Source: Moritella marina ATCC 15381 (GTDB taxonomy: Bacteria; Pseudomonadota; Gammaproteobacteria; Enterobacterales; Moritellaceae). From it: DNA of 64,000 bases. Position 1 is the stretch's first letter; every line of letters starts with the position of its first letter. The stretch lies in the NCBI RefSeq assembly GCF_008931805.1, contig NZ_CP044399.1, positions 4,265,370 to 4,329,369 on the forward strand, written 5' to 3'. Below, piece after piece: positions 41,143-47,963 of this stretch. The notes beneath the pieces are model-generated. The model saw only the letters and a program-made list of their open reading frames with translations, did not search any database and had not been told where the DNA came from. The position numbers and the translations under genes are program-made.

Positions 41143-41862
41143 ATGTTATTTATTGGTCGTTTAGTCTTAGTCATGTTGTTCATGATCTACTTATTACTCA
41201 TGAGTATTGTACGCTTTAGTTTACAGCCTCGTAATCCAAAGCACGTTGCATGCGTGGCGAGAAACTTCTCCCGATTGGCGCGTATTTTGGGGGTTAAATT
41301 AACAGTTCGTAAACCAACCGGTTTGAATGATGCTGGTCCGTATGTTTTTGTCGGTAATCATCAAAACAATTTTGATTTGATTACTATGACTGCAGCAGTA
41401 CAGCCTGGCACTGTATCTGTTGGTAAGAAAAGCTTAATTTGGGTGCCTATTTTTGGTTTTGTATATTGGCTGTCAGGTAATATCCTGATCGACCGTAATA
41501 ACAAAAGCAAAGCCGTTGGTACTATTTCAGCTGTGGCAGATCGCATTAAAAAAGGTCATTTGAGTATTTGGATGTTTGCTGAAGGGACACGTAGTCGTGG
41601 TCGTGGTTTATTGCCATTTAAGACGGGTGCCTTCCATACAGCTATCCAAGCTGAAGTGCCGATTGTGCCGGTATGCTGTTCAAATACCCACAACAAAATT
41701 AAATTAAACCGTTGGGATAATGGCGAAGTGATTATTGAAATCATGGATCCGATTGCCACAGCAGGTTTAGAGCGTAAAGCGGTACGTCAATTATCAACAG
41801 ACGTGCATGCGATCATGAAAAAACGTATTGATGAGTTATCTGCAGAAGCAAGAGACGCTTAG
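41143..41862 (+). CDS. plsC: 1-acyl-sn-glycerol-3-phosphate acyltransferase PlsC
   Basis: PlsC acylates lysophosphatidic acid to phosphatidic acid at the inner membrane. The protein has 239 residues, with an N-terminal membrane segment, the catalytic HX4D motif as NHQNNFD, and the acceptor-binding EGTRSRG with PFKTGAF. A strong AGAGGG ribosome-binding site precedes ATG. It follows parC in the same direction (67 bp), so the two may share a transcript, as in E. coli. Confidence 0.95.
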   Translation: MLFIGRLVLVMLFMIYLLLMSIVRFSLQPRNPKHVACVARNFSRLARILGVKLTVRKPTGLNDAGPYVFVGNHQNNFDLITMTAAVQPGTVSVGKKSLIWVPIFGFVYWLSGNILIDRNNKSKAVGTISAVADRIKKGHLSIWMFAEGTRSRGRGLLPFKTGAFHTAIQAEVPIVPVCCSNTHNKIKLNRWDNGEVIIEIMDPIATAGLERKAVRQLSTDVHAIMKKRIDELSAEARDA

Positions 41863-41880
41863 TTAAACGTAAGCTTTAGC

Positions 41881-41912
41881 CTTAACTTTATTCTTAACTT
41901 TATTCTTAACTT
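41881..41912. repeat. 12-bp tandem repeat after plsC
   Basis: CTTAACTTTATT is repeated 2.7 times, beginning 18 bp past the plsC stop. Confidence 0.8.
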
Positions 41913-41945
41913 AAGGTAAATGATTGAAGGTTTAAAGTTGATAGT

Positions 41946-41983
41946 AAAACGCCCATCACAATTGCATTGTGATGGGCGTTTTT
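41946..41983. terminator. Bidirectional terminator between plsC and rsmC
   Basis: A strong stem (ACGCCCATCACAA / TTGTGATGGGCGT) with a short loop has T runs on both sides. Confidence 0.92.
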
Positions 41984-42053
41984 GTTTATACTAAATGGCC
42001 GATGATTGCATTTATCATCGAGCCATTTTTAGCATCTTATTATTTGCGTTACT

Positions 42054-42104
42054 ATTTATTATCGGTTATTTATTATCGGTTATTTATTATCGGTTATTTA
42101 TTAG
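42054..42104. repeat. 14-bp tandem repeat spanning the rsmC stop codon
   Basis: ATTTATTATCGGTT is repeated three times (42054-42095) with a partial fourth copy that runs into the last codons of rsmC. The TAA of rsmC (42094-42096) lies at a unit junction. Confidence 0.9.
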
Positions 42105-43128
42105 CATAATAGACGGCAAATTTAGATGATTTAATTTGCAGTAAGCAATGGCCGAAAGCGGCTTCAATAATCTCAGGGTATTTCAAGAAACTGTTGGCAA
42201 CTAAGACTAAATGGCCGCGTGGGTTGATGTAGCTATTCGCTTCTTTTAAGAAGGTTTCAGTGCTTGCATAATGGGTTTTTAAACCAGCGTGGAACGGTGG
42301 GTTCGAAATAATATAATCGAATGTACCTTCCACATCTGAATAAACATCAGACAGGTAAGCTTGGCCAGCTAATTCATTTGCTGCTAATGTGAGTTGACTT
42401 GATTTAACCGCTAGCGCACTTACATCAGTCATTTCAACTTTGCTTTCTGGGAAGCGTTTAGCGATATAACTACCGATAATACCTGCACCACAACCGAGAT
42501 CAAGTACACGACCTGATGGTTTTTTGTGTAGGTTATTAAGCAGAATATTACTGCCTGTATCTAATTTACCGTGGCTAAAGACACCTGGTAATGTACACAC
42601 AGTTAGGTCAACACCATTCGCTGAGATTGGGAATGTCGTGATCCAATCGTCTTGCACAAATTTAGCGACAGGTTTATTTAATTCAGTGACATATAACGAG
42701 CTACGACGTGCAGCGTCGAGTTTGTTACAAATATCACCATACGGGGCAAAGAATTTATTTGCGCTACGGATACCGGCGTTGTTCTCACCTACCATGAAGA
42801 TCATTGCACCATCTTCAAGATGTTCGGTAATGTTAGCTAACAAGTATTCTACTTCAGCTTTTGATTTTGACATATAAACCAAAGCAACTTGGTGTTTTTT
42901 CACCGCTTGGTATTCAGTCGAGCAATGGTTATCAATGCTGCTGATATCATCATAATGCAGTTTAGCGGAATAGTCGTAGCTGAATAAGGTTGTTTTTTTA
43001 GCTACCTTAGCTAATTCAACCGGATATGTATCTTCGATGTAACCCGCAATCAACAGGTCTTTATCTTCAAAATGTGCAGTGTTACGTGCGAGTAATTGAC
43101 TTGCTAGGGTGTAGCTATTGCTGATCAT
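42094..43128 (-). CDS. rsmC: 16S rRNA (guanine-1207-N2)-methyltransferase RsmC
   Basis: RsmC methylates G1207 of 16S rRNA in the 30S subunit. The 344-residue protein has the RsmC two-domain form: a degenerate N-terminal methyltransferase-like domain (to about 165) and the active C-terminal domain with LDLGCGAGIIGSYIAK for SAM and the catalytic SNPPFHAG. The C-terminus overlaps a 14-bp tandem repeat. It is monocistronic, converges with plsC and diverges from dapA. Confidence 0.95.
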   Translation of the reverse strand: MISNSYTLASQLLARNTAHFEDKDLLIAGYIEDTYPVELAKVAKKTTLFSYDYSAKLHYDDISSIDNHCSTEYQAVKKHQVALVYMSKSKAEVEYLLANITEHLEDGAMIFMVGENNAGIRSANKFFAPYGDICNKLDAARRSSLYVTELNKPVAKFVQDDWITTFPISANGVDLTVCTLPGVFSHGKLDTGSNILLNNLHKKPSGRVLDLGCGAGIIGSYIAKRFPESKVEMTDVSALAVKSSQLTLAANELAGQAYLSDVYSDVEGTFDYIISNPPFHAGLKTHYASTETFLKEANSYINPRGHLVLVANSFLKYPEIIEAAFGHCLLQIKSSKFAVYYANK

Positions 43129-43175
43129 GGGTTTGGACTCTTTTACTTAATTTGCTCGAAGATTTAGTCGGTGAG

Positions 43176-43247
43176 TATATACCCAAACAACTTCAATATC
43201 TTCTCCTTTCGGCTGACTGATTAGGTATCGTGCGAGTTGCTTAGGAC
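43176..43247. repeat. Candidate dispersed intergenic repeat (imperfect inverted repeat)
   Basis: TACCCAAACAACTTCAA (43180-43196) faces an imperfect complement, TGCGAGTTGCTTAGGACG (43230-43247). Similar TATACCCAAACAACTTCAA blocks are, to my recollection, common in Vibrio/Photobacterium spacers. No other copy was noticed here. Confidence 0.35.
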
Positions 43248-43298
43248 GCTATTTTAATGTTGGATTAGCTGTTTGAATTTACTTATGTATTATCCTGC

Positions 43299-43327
43299 TT
43301 GACATTTTGCGGTGAATGACGAATTAT
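43299..43327 (+). promoter_or_regulatory. Candidate sigma-70 promoter for the dapA leader
   Basis: A perfect -35 TTGACA (43299-43304) is 17 bp from AATTAT (43322-43327), a 4/6 match to the -10 box. Transcription would start near 43334 and make a leader of about 225 nt. Confidence 0.5.
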
Positions 43328-43416
43328 TAAATGTAAAAAAGTAACAATAAAGATTAAAAGTAAACGATAAATAATAATCGCTTACATATTTTTTTTCATC
43401 AAAATGAGAACGTCAC

Positions 43417-43470
43417 ATGCTTACTTTAAAACGAAAACAAGATAAACAAGGCAAATTAAAGCTTGTGTAG
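43417..43470 (+). CDS. Putative lysine-rich leader peptide of dapA
   Basis: A 17-codon ORF encodes MLTLKRKQDKQGKLKLV and then TAG. Five of 17 codons are lysine (four AAA, one AAG), within an 11-codon stretch. GAGAA ends 6 nt before the ATG and can serve as ribosome-binding site. Eight bases around the start (43413-43420, TCACATGC) are exactly complementary to eight at and after the stop (43470-43477). The next segment can pair with the 5' arm of the terminator hairpin ahead of dapA. Size, lysine content and stop position match the his/thr/trp leader peptides. Not a family I know; coding is inferred, and an alternative 13-codon ORF starts at 43404 without a ribosome-binding site. Confidence 0.55.
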   Translation: MLTLKRKQDKQGKLKLV

Positions 43471-43477
43471 CATGTGA

Positions 43478-43539
43478 TTCGAGAACATATAAATCCCTAT
43501 AGGAACCTCGACCGCAATTTATGTATTCGAGGTTTTTTT
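43478..43539 (+). promoter_or_regulatory. Candidate transcription attenuator of dapA
   Basis: The terminator is AACCTCGA (43504-43511) paired with TCGAGGTT (43527-43534) followed by TTTTT, ending 20 nt before dapA. The competing antiterminator is TCGAG (43479-43483) paired with CTCGA (43507-43511), with inner TATA/TATA pairs (43488-43491, 43498-43501). The two cannot form together. A ribosome at the leader stop (43468-43470) would cover about 12 nt downstream and mask 43479-43483, favouring termination; one stalled on lysine codons would not. Confidence 0.6.
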
Positions 43540-43559
43540 ATAACCGAAATGGAGCTTCT

Positions 43560-44477
43560 ATGAGTGTTAACTCAACGGTCACCGATAAATCAGCAATGAA
43601 AGCATTACTTAAAGGCTCAATTGTTGCTTTGGTTACCCCGTTTAAAAATAATGAAATTGATGAACCGGCATTACGTAATTTGGTGGACTGGCATGTAGCG
43701 CAAGGTACGCATGGTATTGTTGCTGTGGGAACAACTGGCGAGTGTCCAACACTGTCATTAGAAGAGCATTGTCAGATCCTTGATATTGTGGTTAGCCAAG
43801 CCGCGGGACGCTTACCGGTGATTGCTGGTGCAGGCTCGAACAATCCGACGGATGCGATCTTATTATCTAATCATGCGCAAGCTGCTGGTGCGATTGCGAC
43901 GTTACATGTCGCTGGTTATTATAACCGTCCATGCCAGGAAGGTTTGTTTCAACATTTTAAAGCGATAAATGATAACAACGACCTGCCAATCATTGTTTAC
44001 AATATCCCTGGTCGTGCGATTGTGGATATCCAACCTGAAACATTAGCGCGTATGGCTGAGCTTGAAAATGTAGTCGGCATTAAAGATGCAACAGGTGATC
44101 TGTCACGCCCTTGGTTAGAGCGCCAACTAATTAAAGGTGATTTCTCTTTCCTCTCTGGTGATGACTGTACGACGGTTGCTTATAACGTATCTGGCGGTAA
44201 TGGCCTTATTTCGGTATCTGCTAACGTTGCGCCAAAACTGTATGCACAAGTGCAGGAATTAACGTTTGCGGGTAAATATGTTGAAGCGAGAGAATTACAA
44301 GATCGTTTGATCACGCTACATAATTTAATGTTTAAAGAAACAAGCCCTGCTGGTGTGAAGTACGCAGTATCGTTACTCGGCCTGTGTGAGCCTGAGTGTC
44401 GCTTACCTGTTATTGAACTAACCCAAGGTACAAAAGACGAAATTCGAGCCGCTATGGTTGAATTAGAGTTGATTTAA
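43560..44477 (+). CDS. dapA: 4-hydroxy-tetrahydrodipicolinate synthase DapA
   Basis: DapA condenses pyruvate with aspartate semialdehyde, the first step of the diaminopimelate/lysine branch. Family motifs: GTTGECPTL for pyruvate binding, GYYNRPCQEGL with the catalytic Tyr, and VGIKDATGD with the Schiff-base lysine. I chose ATG 43560 (GGAG 6 nt upstream, 305 residues); ATG 43596 would give a more usual 293 but lacks as good a site. The leader appears to hold a lysine attenuator. It is monocistronic here, without the bamC partner seen in E. coli, and ends at a terminator. Confidence 0.96.
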   Translation: MSVNSTVTDKSAMKALLKGSIVALVTPFKNNEIDEPALRNLVDWHVAQGTHGIVAVGTTGECPTLSLEEHCQILDIVVSQAAGRLPVIAGAGSNNPTDAILLSNHAQAAGAIATLHVAGYYNRPCQEGLFQHFKAINDNNDLPIIVYNIPGRAIVDIQPETLARMAELENVVGIKDATGDLSRPWLERQLIKGDFSFLSGDDCTTVAYNVSGGNGLISVSANVAPKLYAQVQELTFAGKYVEARELQDRLITLHNLMFKETSPAGVKYAVSLLGLCEPECRLPVIELTQGTKDEIRAAMVELELI

Positions 44478-44507
44478 ACTTGATGCTGTAAGGCTTTATA
44501 AATAATG

Positions 44508-44534
44508 AAACGGCGAGCTTAGCTCGCCGTTTTT
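44508..44534 (+). terminator. Rho-independent terminator after dapA
   Basis: AAACGGCGAG paired with CTCGCCGTTT, a short loop and a T run. Confidence 0.9.
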
Positions 44535-44558
44535 GATCTTAGCCGATTTGTTTATCAG

Positions 44559-44585
44559 TTATAGTTTATCGCTTATAGTTTATCG
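44559..44585. repeat. 14-bp tandem duplication at the end of the small DUF1566 gene
   Basis: TTATAGTTTATCG occurs at 44559-44571 and 44573-44585, one C between. The second copy contains the stop of the minus-strand DUF1566 gene (44580-44582). Confidence 0.85.
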
Positions 44586-45158
44586 ATAACCACCTTTTAC
44601 AGCGCGAACCGCATAAGTCGTTAACGAACTATCATGTTGTCCAAGCGGCATTTCAGTGCCTTTAGCAAAGTCGATAACACGTGATATCAGATGGCTGTAT
44701 TCAGCACCTGTTGCACCAGCATTAAATGGCGTACTTGAATAATACACACTCGATATTGTATTTGGAAATAGCGTTAAATTGATTGCAGGTTCAGCGCAGC
44801 TGCGATCGACGAGTGAGCCGAGTTCTTTAATGTTAGGTAAACGCCAACCGGTAATGCCATTGATGCTATAACTTTCTGCAGCGGCAAGTGCGTCACTCCA
44901 AGTGGCATAACTGATCGCGCCACTGCCTGAGCATGAATTGGATGACAAGGTATAAGTTTGCCCGATACTGCATTTTGCCCACGTTAAACTGGTACGCAGA
45001 TCGGTAACGCTGCCATCCTTATTATCAATAAAGTCAGACGGCGTGTAATCTTGATAGAGAGCAGGGTCGCAATTAATATTAACTGCTTCGATAGCTGCAA
45101 TAGCTGCGAGACTAAACAGGCTTGAACTAAGCAGTAGTATGGTTGTTGATTTTATCAT
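44580..45158 (-). CDS. Secreted DUF1566 (Lcl-like) domain protein
   Basis: The 192-residue protein has a signal peptide (about 1-22, ending AIA) and one DUF1566 domain. The sequence shows FIDNKDGSVTDLRTSLTWAKCSIGQ, then GWRLPNIKELGSLVD with the typical WRLP(N/T) motif, and YYSSTP. Four cysteines could form disulfides. DUF1566 proteins are exported and some Lcl proteins bind glycosaminoglycans or matrix; the function here is unknown. It starts 14 bp after the larger DUF1566 gene, so they form an operon. Confidence 0.75.
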   Translation of the reverse strand: MIKSTTILLLSSSLFSLAAIAAIEAVNINCDPALYQDYTPSDFIDNKDGSVTDLRTSLTWAKCSIGQTYTLSSNSCSGSGAISYATWSDALAAAESYSINGITGWRLPNIKELGSLVDRSCAEPAINLTLFPNTISSVYYSSTPFNAGATGAEYSHLISRVIDFAKGTEMPLGQHDSSLTTYAVRAVKGGYR

Positions 45159-45172
45159 GATAATGGCTCTTA

Positions 45173-46666
45173 TTATTCTGATTCAGCTGAATCATCAGCA
45201 GCTTGAGTGAAAAATTCAGCTGGGATATTACTGCTTACCAGCATTACTTTACGCCCTTCATCTTTATTACAGGTGTTCACGCTACCTGTTTGTAGGTTGA
45301 TACACCAAGCTAATGATTCAGCGCCCTTCACCTGTGATGAAGTCCAGTAAACGGGGTTACCATCATTACTCACGACACAGTCATTACCCGTACAATCAAA
45401 GAAGTCGCTATCCAGCGCGTGATCAGTCGCTAATGATAAGGTCGAGTAATCAGTTACTTTACTGTAATCAATGATACTTCTTAATTGCTCAACACTAGGG
45501 ACCAGCCAGTTAGCTTGACCGCATACCCCCAAAAAGTTCACTTCGTCTGCATAGGCGCCTGAACTGCAATAGAGCTCGTTTTCCCTTCCTGATAGATCTT
45601 TTAGATAACCACAGGTAGCATTGGCATAATCAGAATCGTCAGTGGCGGTATCAAGTGTGCTGTCATTGAGAGTATATCTCCAGCCTCGGCCTGTAGTACC
45701 TAGCTTTGATGACCACCAAGCATAGACAAAGTTAGCGGCACTGTAGTTAGTTTTGTCATCCATTGTGTAGCGATCTGGTAGGGTGTTATCGGTTTCTTGA
45801 TTGGTTAAAAGGTTTGTTGGGCCTTTCACCTGCCAGGTTAATCCGGTTATTTCATCCTTAACACAGCTGTAATCAGTGCTGTTAGCTGTTCTCGGCATAC
45901 CGTCATTGCCTATCTTCACAAAGCGAAATCCTGCTCTGCCTTTATATTCGGTATCGGCACTGTCGATATCGCGGCTGTTTTTATAAAACTGGCTACTGGG
46001 ATCTTGAATATCTCCGCCTGCATTAGCCAGTGCATTGGAGTTAATAATGACATCTAGTCCATATGCCGCATCTTGCAGAGCAAGATCGTCGCCCGGTTGT
46101 GCGCCGAGAGTAAAGTCACTACCGTCAGAATAATTGCTTACTCCAGAATCATTAAGGTAAACGTTGCCAGAGATAAGCAGCGGCTGAGTAAACTGATCAC
46201 CGTCTGAATCAGTGAAAATAAGATTCAGCGTTCGTGCGTCGTATACGTCTTGTTTTTGATATGTCGTAATAGTGAGGCTGGCAGTATTTGAAGCTGCAGT
46301 AAAGGTGAGCACTGCAGCATTACTAATCGTGTAATCTGCGTTTTCCCCCATAACAGCAGTGCCGCTAATGTTTAAGCTGTAATTAAGCTCAGAGGGGGTC
46401 GTTTTATCTAAAGGGTAATTTAGGGTAAGCGTCTGTCCACGCTGAATAACTCTAGGTATTGTGTCGAAAGTCGCGGTATATACATTCGTATCACCAGAGC
46501 CATCATCGGTAGTATCGCCTGGACTATCGTCAGAACTATCGTCAGAACTGTCATTAGAGCTGTCACCAGTATTCCCATTTATCGCGTCTAAATTATCACT
46601 GCCGCAGCCTGTTAAGCCGAGTGACAGCAAAAAAATAGTTAAGAAACTTAACTTTTTTAAGTGCAT
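45173..46666 (-). CDS. DUF1566-domain lipoprotein with Ser/Asp-rich linker
   Basis: The 497-residue protein has a lipobox signal (LGLTGC, lipid on Cys21). A Ser/Asp-rich low-complexity stretch (about 30-60) encoded partly by a 12-bp tandem repeat follows, then a Calx-beta-like immunoglobulin-type segment (about 62-170) and a large DUF1566 domain (about 255-490) with ITGLTWQVKG, NWLVPSVEQLRSIIDY and YWTSS motifs. Many cysteines lie in the last domain. I infer a surface- or periplasm-facing, tethered binding module; the ligand is unknown. It is the first gene of a two-gene operon with the smaller DUF1566 protein. Confidence 0.72.
   Translation of the reverse strand: MHLKKLSFLTIFLLSLGLTGCGSDNLDAINGNTGDSSNDSSDDSSDDSPGDTTDDGSGDTNVYTATFDTIPRVIQRGQTLTLNYPLDKTTPSELNYSLNISGTAVMGENADYTISNAAVLTFTAASNTASLTITTYQKQDVYDARTLNLIFTDSDGDQFTQPLLISGNVYLNDSGVSNYSDGSDFTLGAQPGDDLALQDAAYGLDVIINSNALANAGGDIQDPSSQFYKNSRDIDSADTEYKGRAGFRFVKIGNDGMPRTANSTDYSCVKDEITGLTWQVKGPTNLLTNQETDNTLPDRYTMDDKTNYSAANFVYAWWSSKLGTTGRGWRYTLNDSTLDTATDDSDYANATCGYLKDLSGRENELYCSSGAYADEVNFLGVCGQANWLVPSVEQLRSIIDYSKVTDYSTLSLATDHALDSDFFDCTGNDCVVSNDGNPVYWTSSQVKGAESLAWCINLQTGSVNTCNKDEGRKVMLVSSNIPAEFFTQAADDSAESE
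46523..46558. repeat. 12-bp coding tandem repeat in the DUF1566 lipoprotein
   Basis: ACTATCGTCAGA occurs twice exactly (46523-46546), then ACTGTCATTAGA. It encodes the Ser-Ser-Asp-Asp repeats in frame, so copy changes would alter linker length only. Confidence 0.8.
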
Positions 46667-46966
46667 ATAAAATCCTTATTATTGCTACACCAGTAATCCG
46701 TTACTGAATAATCATTATTTATTACTCTATAAAGAACCTATTGATAGCTTATGTTATCAATATGTTAATTTAAGCGTGGCACGATAGTACCTAGAATTTA
46801 AACGCCTGAGAAGTGCAAATTCCCATTTATGACTATAAAAATGTTATTTATGCGCGATTAATTCGCCATTTTTATTATTAATAGTGTGGTTAATGTCAGT
46901 TTATTGATAGAATATACAAATCAGTAATAGGTATTTAATTGTTTTTACCATTCAAGTTGGGTTGAT
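46667..46966. other. Divergent spacer between the DUF1566 operon and oxyR
   Basis: 300 bp, very AT-rich. One clear inverted repeat, TATTGATA-N8-TATCAATA (46739-46762), lies about 75 bp upstream of the lipoprotein gene and could be an operator. I did not find a full OxyR motif of four spaced ATAG/CTAT half-sites. No small ORF with a ribosome-binding site. Confidence 0.45.
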
Positions 46967-47863
46967 ATGAACTTAAGAGATTTAGAATATCTTGTCGCGT
47001 TACAAGAACTGAAGCATTTTAGAAAAGCGGCGGAAAAATGCTTTGTCAGCCAACCGACACTCAGTGGTCAGATCCGTAAGTTAGAAGATGAACTGGATGT
47101 GATCTTGATTGAGAGGACATCGAGAAAAGTATTGTTTACGCCAGCTGGCGATCAAATTGCTGATCAAGCACGTACCGTATTGTTAGAATCTAAAGCCATT
47201 AAAGAAATTGCCAAGAGTTATGCTAGCCCGACAGCAGGTGCGATTCATATTGGTTTGATCCCAACAGTCGCGCCTTACCTGTTGCCTTTGATCGTGCCAT
47301 CAATGAAACAACAATTCCCTGATTTAGATATGTATTTACATGAAAATCAAACGAATGAGTTATTAAAGCAATTGGATGAAGGTGAGTTGGATTGTCTCTT
47401 ATTAGCTTACTTACCAGGCATGGAAAAATACGGTCACATTGAGTTATATAAAGAACCATTAGAGCTGATTATTCCGAGTGGACACCGCTTTAAAGGTCGA
47501 GATCGCGTTGACTTATCGGAATTACGCGGCGAGAAAGTACTGATGTTAGAAGATGGACACTGTCTGCGTGATCAAGCGATGGATTATTGTTTTACAGCTG
47601 GCGCTGAGGAAGATCAAAGCTTTAAAGCAACAAGCTTAGAAACACTGCGTCATATGATCGCAGCGGACGCGGGCGTGACATTATTACCGCATCTGGCGAT
47701 CCCACGAACTCGGTTTACTGAAGGGGTGGAGTACATTAAATTTGTGGAACCTGAACCAACTCGAAAAATTGTTTTATTGTATCGTAAAGGTTCAGTAAGG
47801 CGTCCTTGTTTTAACGATATAGCGCAAGTCATCGGCAAGAAAGTGATGGCTACAATAGTTTAA
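46967..47863 (+). CDS. oxyR: Hydrogen peroxide sensor/regulator OxyR (LysR family)
   Basis: OxyR senses H2O2 through a disulfide and activates catalase, peroxiredoxin and iron-control genes. The start MNLRDLEYLVALQELKHFRKAAEKC is the OxyR winged helix, and SQPTLSGQIRKLEDELDV is the recognition helix. The redox pair is Cys199 and Cys208 in EDGHCLRDQAMDYC, numbered exactly as in E. coli. The length of 298 residues is slightly short at the C-terminus. It is monocistronic with a bidirectional terminator after it. Confidence 0.95.
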   Translation: MNLRDLEYLVALQELKHFRKAAEKCFVSQPTLSGQIRKLEDELDVILIERTSRKVLFTPAGDQIADQARTVLLESKAIKEIAKSYASPTAGAIHIGLIPTVAPYLLPLIVPSMKQQFPDLDMYLHENQTNELLKQLDEGELDCLLLAYLPGMEKYGHIELYKEPLELIIPSGHRFKGRDRVDLSELRGEKVLMLEDGHCLRDQAMDYCFTAGAEEDQSFKATSLETLRHMIAADAGVTLLPHLAIPRTRFTEGVEYIKFVEPEPTRKIVLLYRKGSVRRPCFNDIAQVIGKKVMATIV

Positions 47864-47895
47864 AATAGACCAGTGCAGTACAAAGGTGGGATATA

Positions 47896-47930
47896 AAAAT
47901 GGCGCTGCTTTTAAAAAGTAGCGCCATTTT
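47896..47930. terminator. Bidirectional terminator between oxyR and mrcA
   Basis: AAAATGGCGCT pairs with AGCGCCATTTT around an inner CTT/AAG pairing; T-rich on both strands, serving the convergent genes. Confidence 0.85.
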
Positions 47931-47963
47931 ATTTACGTCATGTTAAAAACTAAAGCTTAAAGC

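Noticed and set aside
43404-43445. Alternative 13-codon ORF in the dapA leader
   Set aside because: It starts at ATG 43404 and has only two or three Lys codons, no ribosome-binding site and a stop far from the hairpins.
43129-43560. Lysine riboswitch (L-box) upstream of dapA
   Set aside because: I looked for the conserved multi-helix core and its purine-rich motifs and did not see them. The leader fits a short ORF plus attenuator better. An Infernal search with the L-box model would settle it.
46667-46966. OxyR autoregulatory site
   Set aside because: A TATTGATA/TATCAATA repeat is present, but the four half-site OxyR pattern with proper spacing was not found, and it lies closer to the divergent lipoprotein gene.
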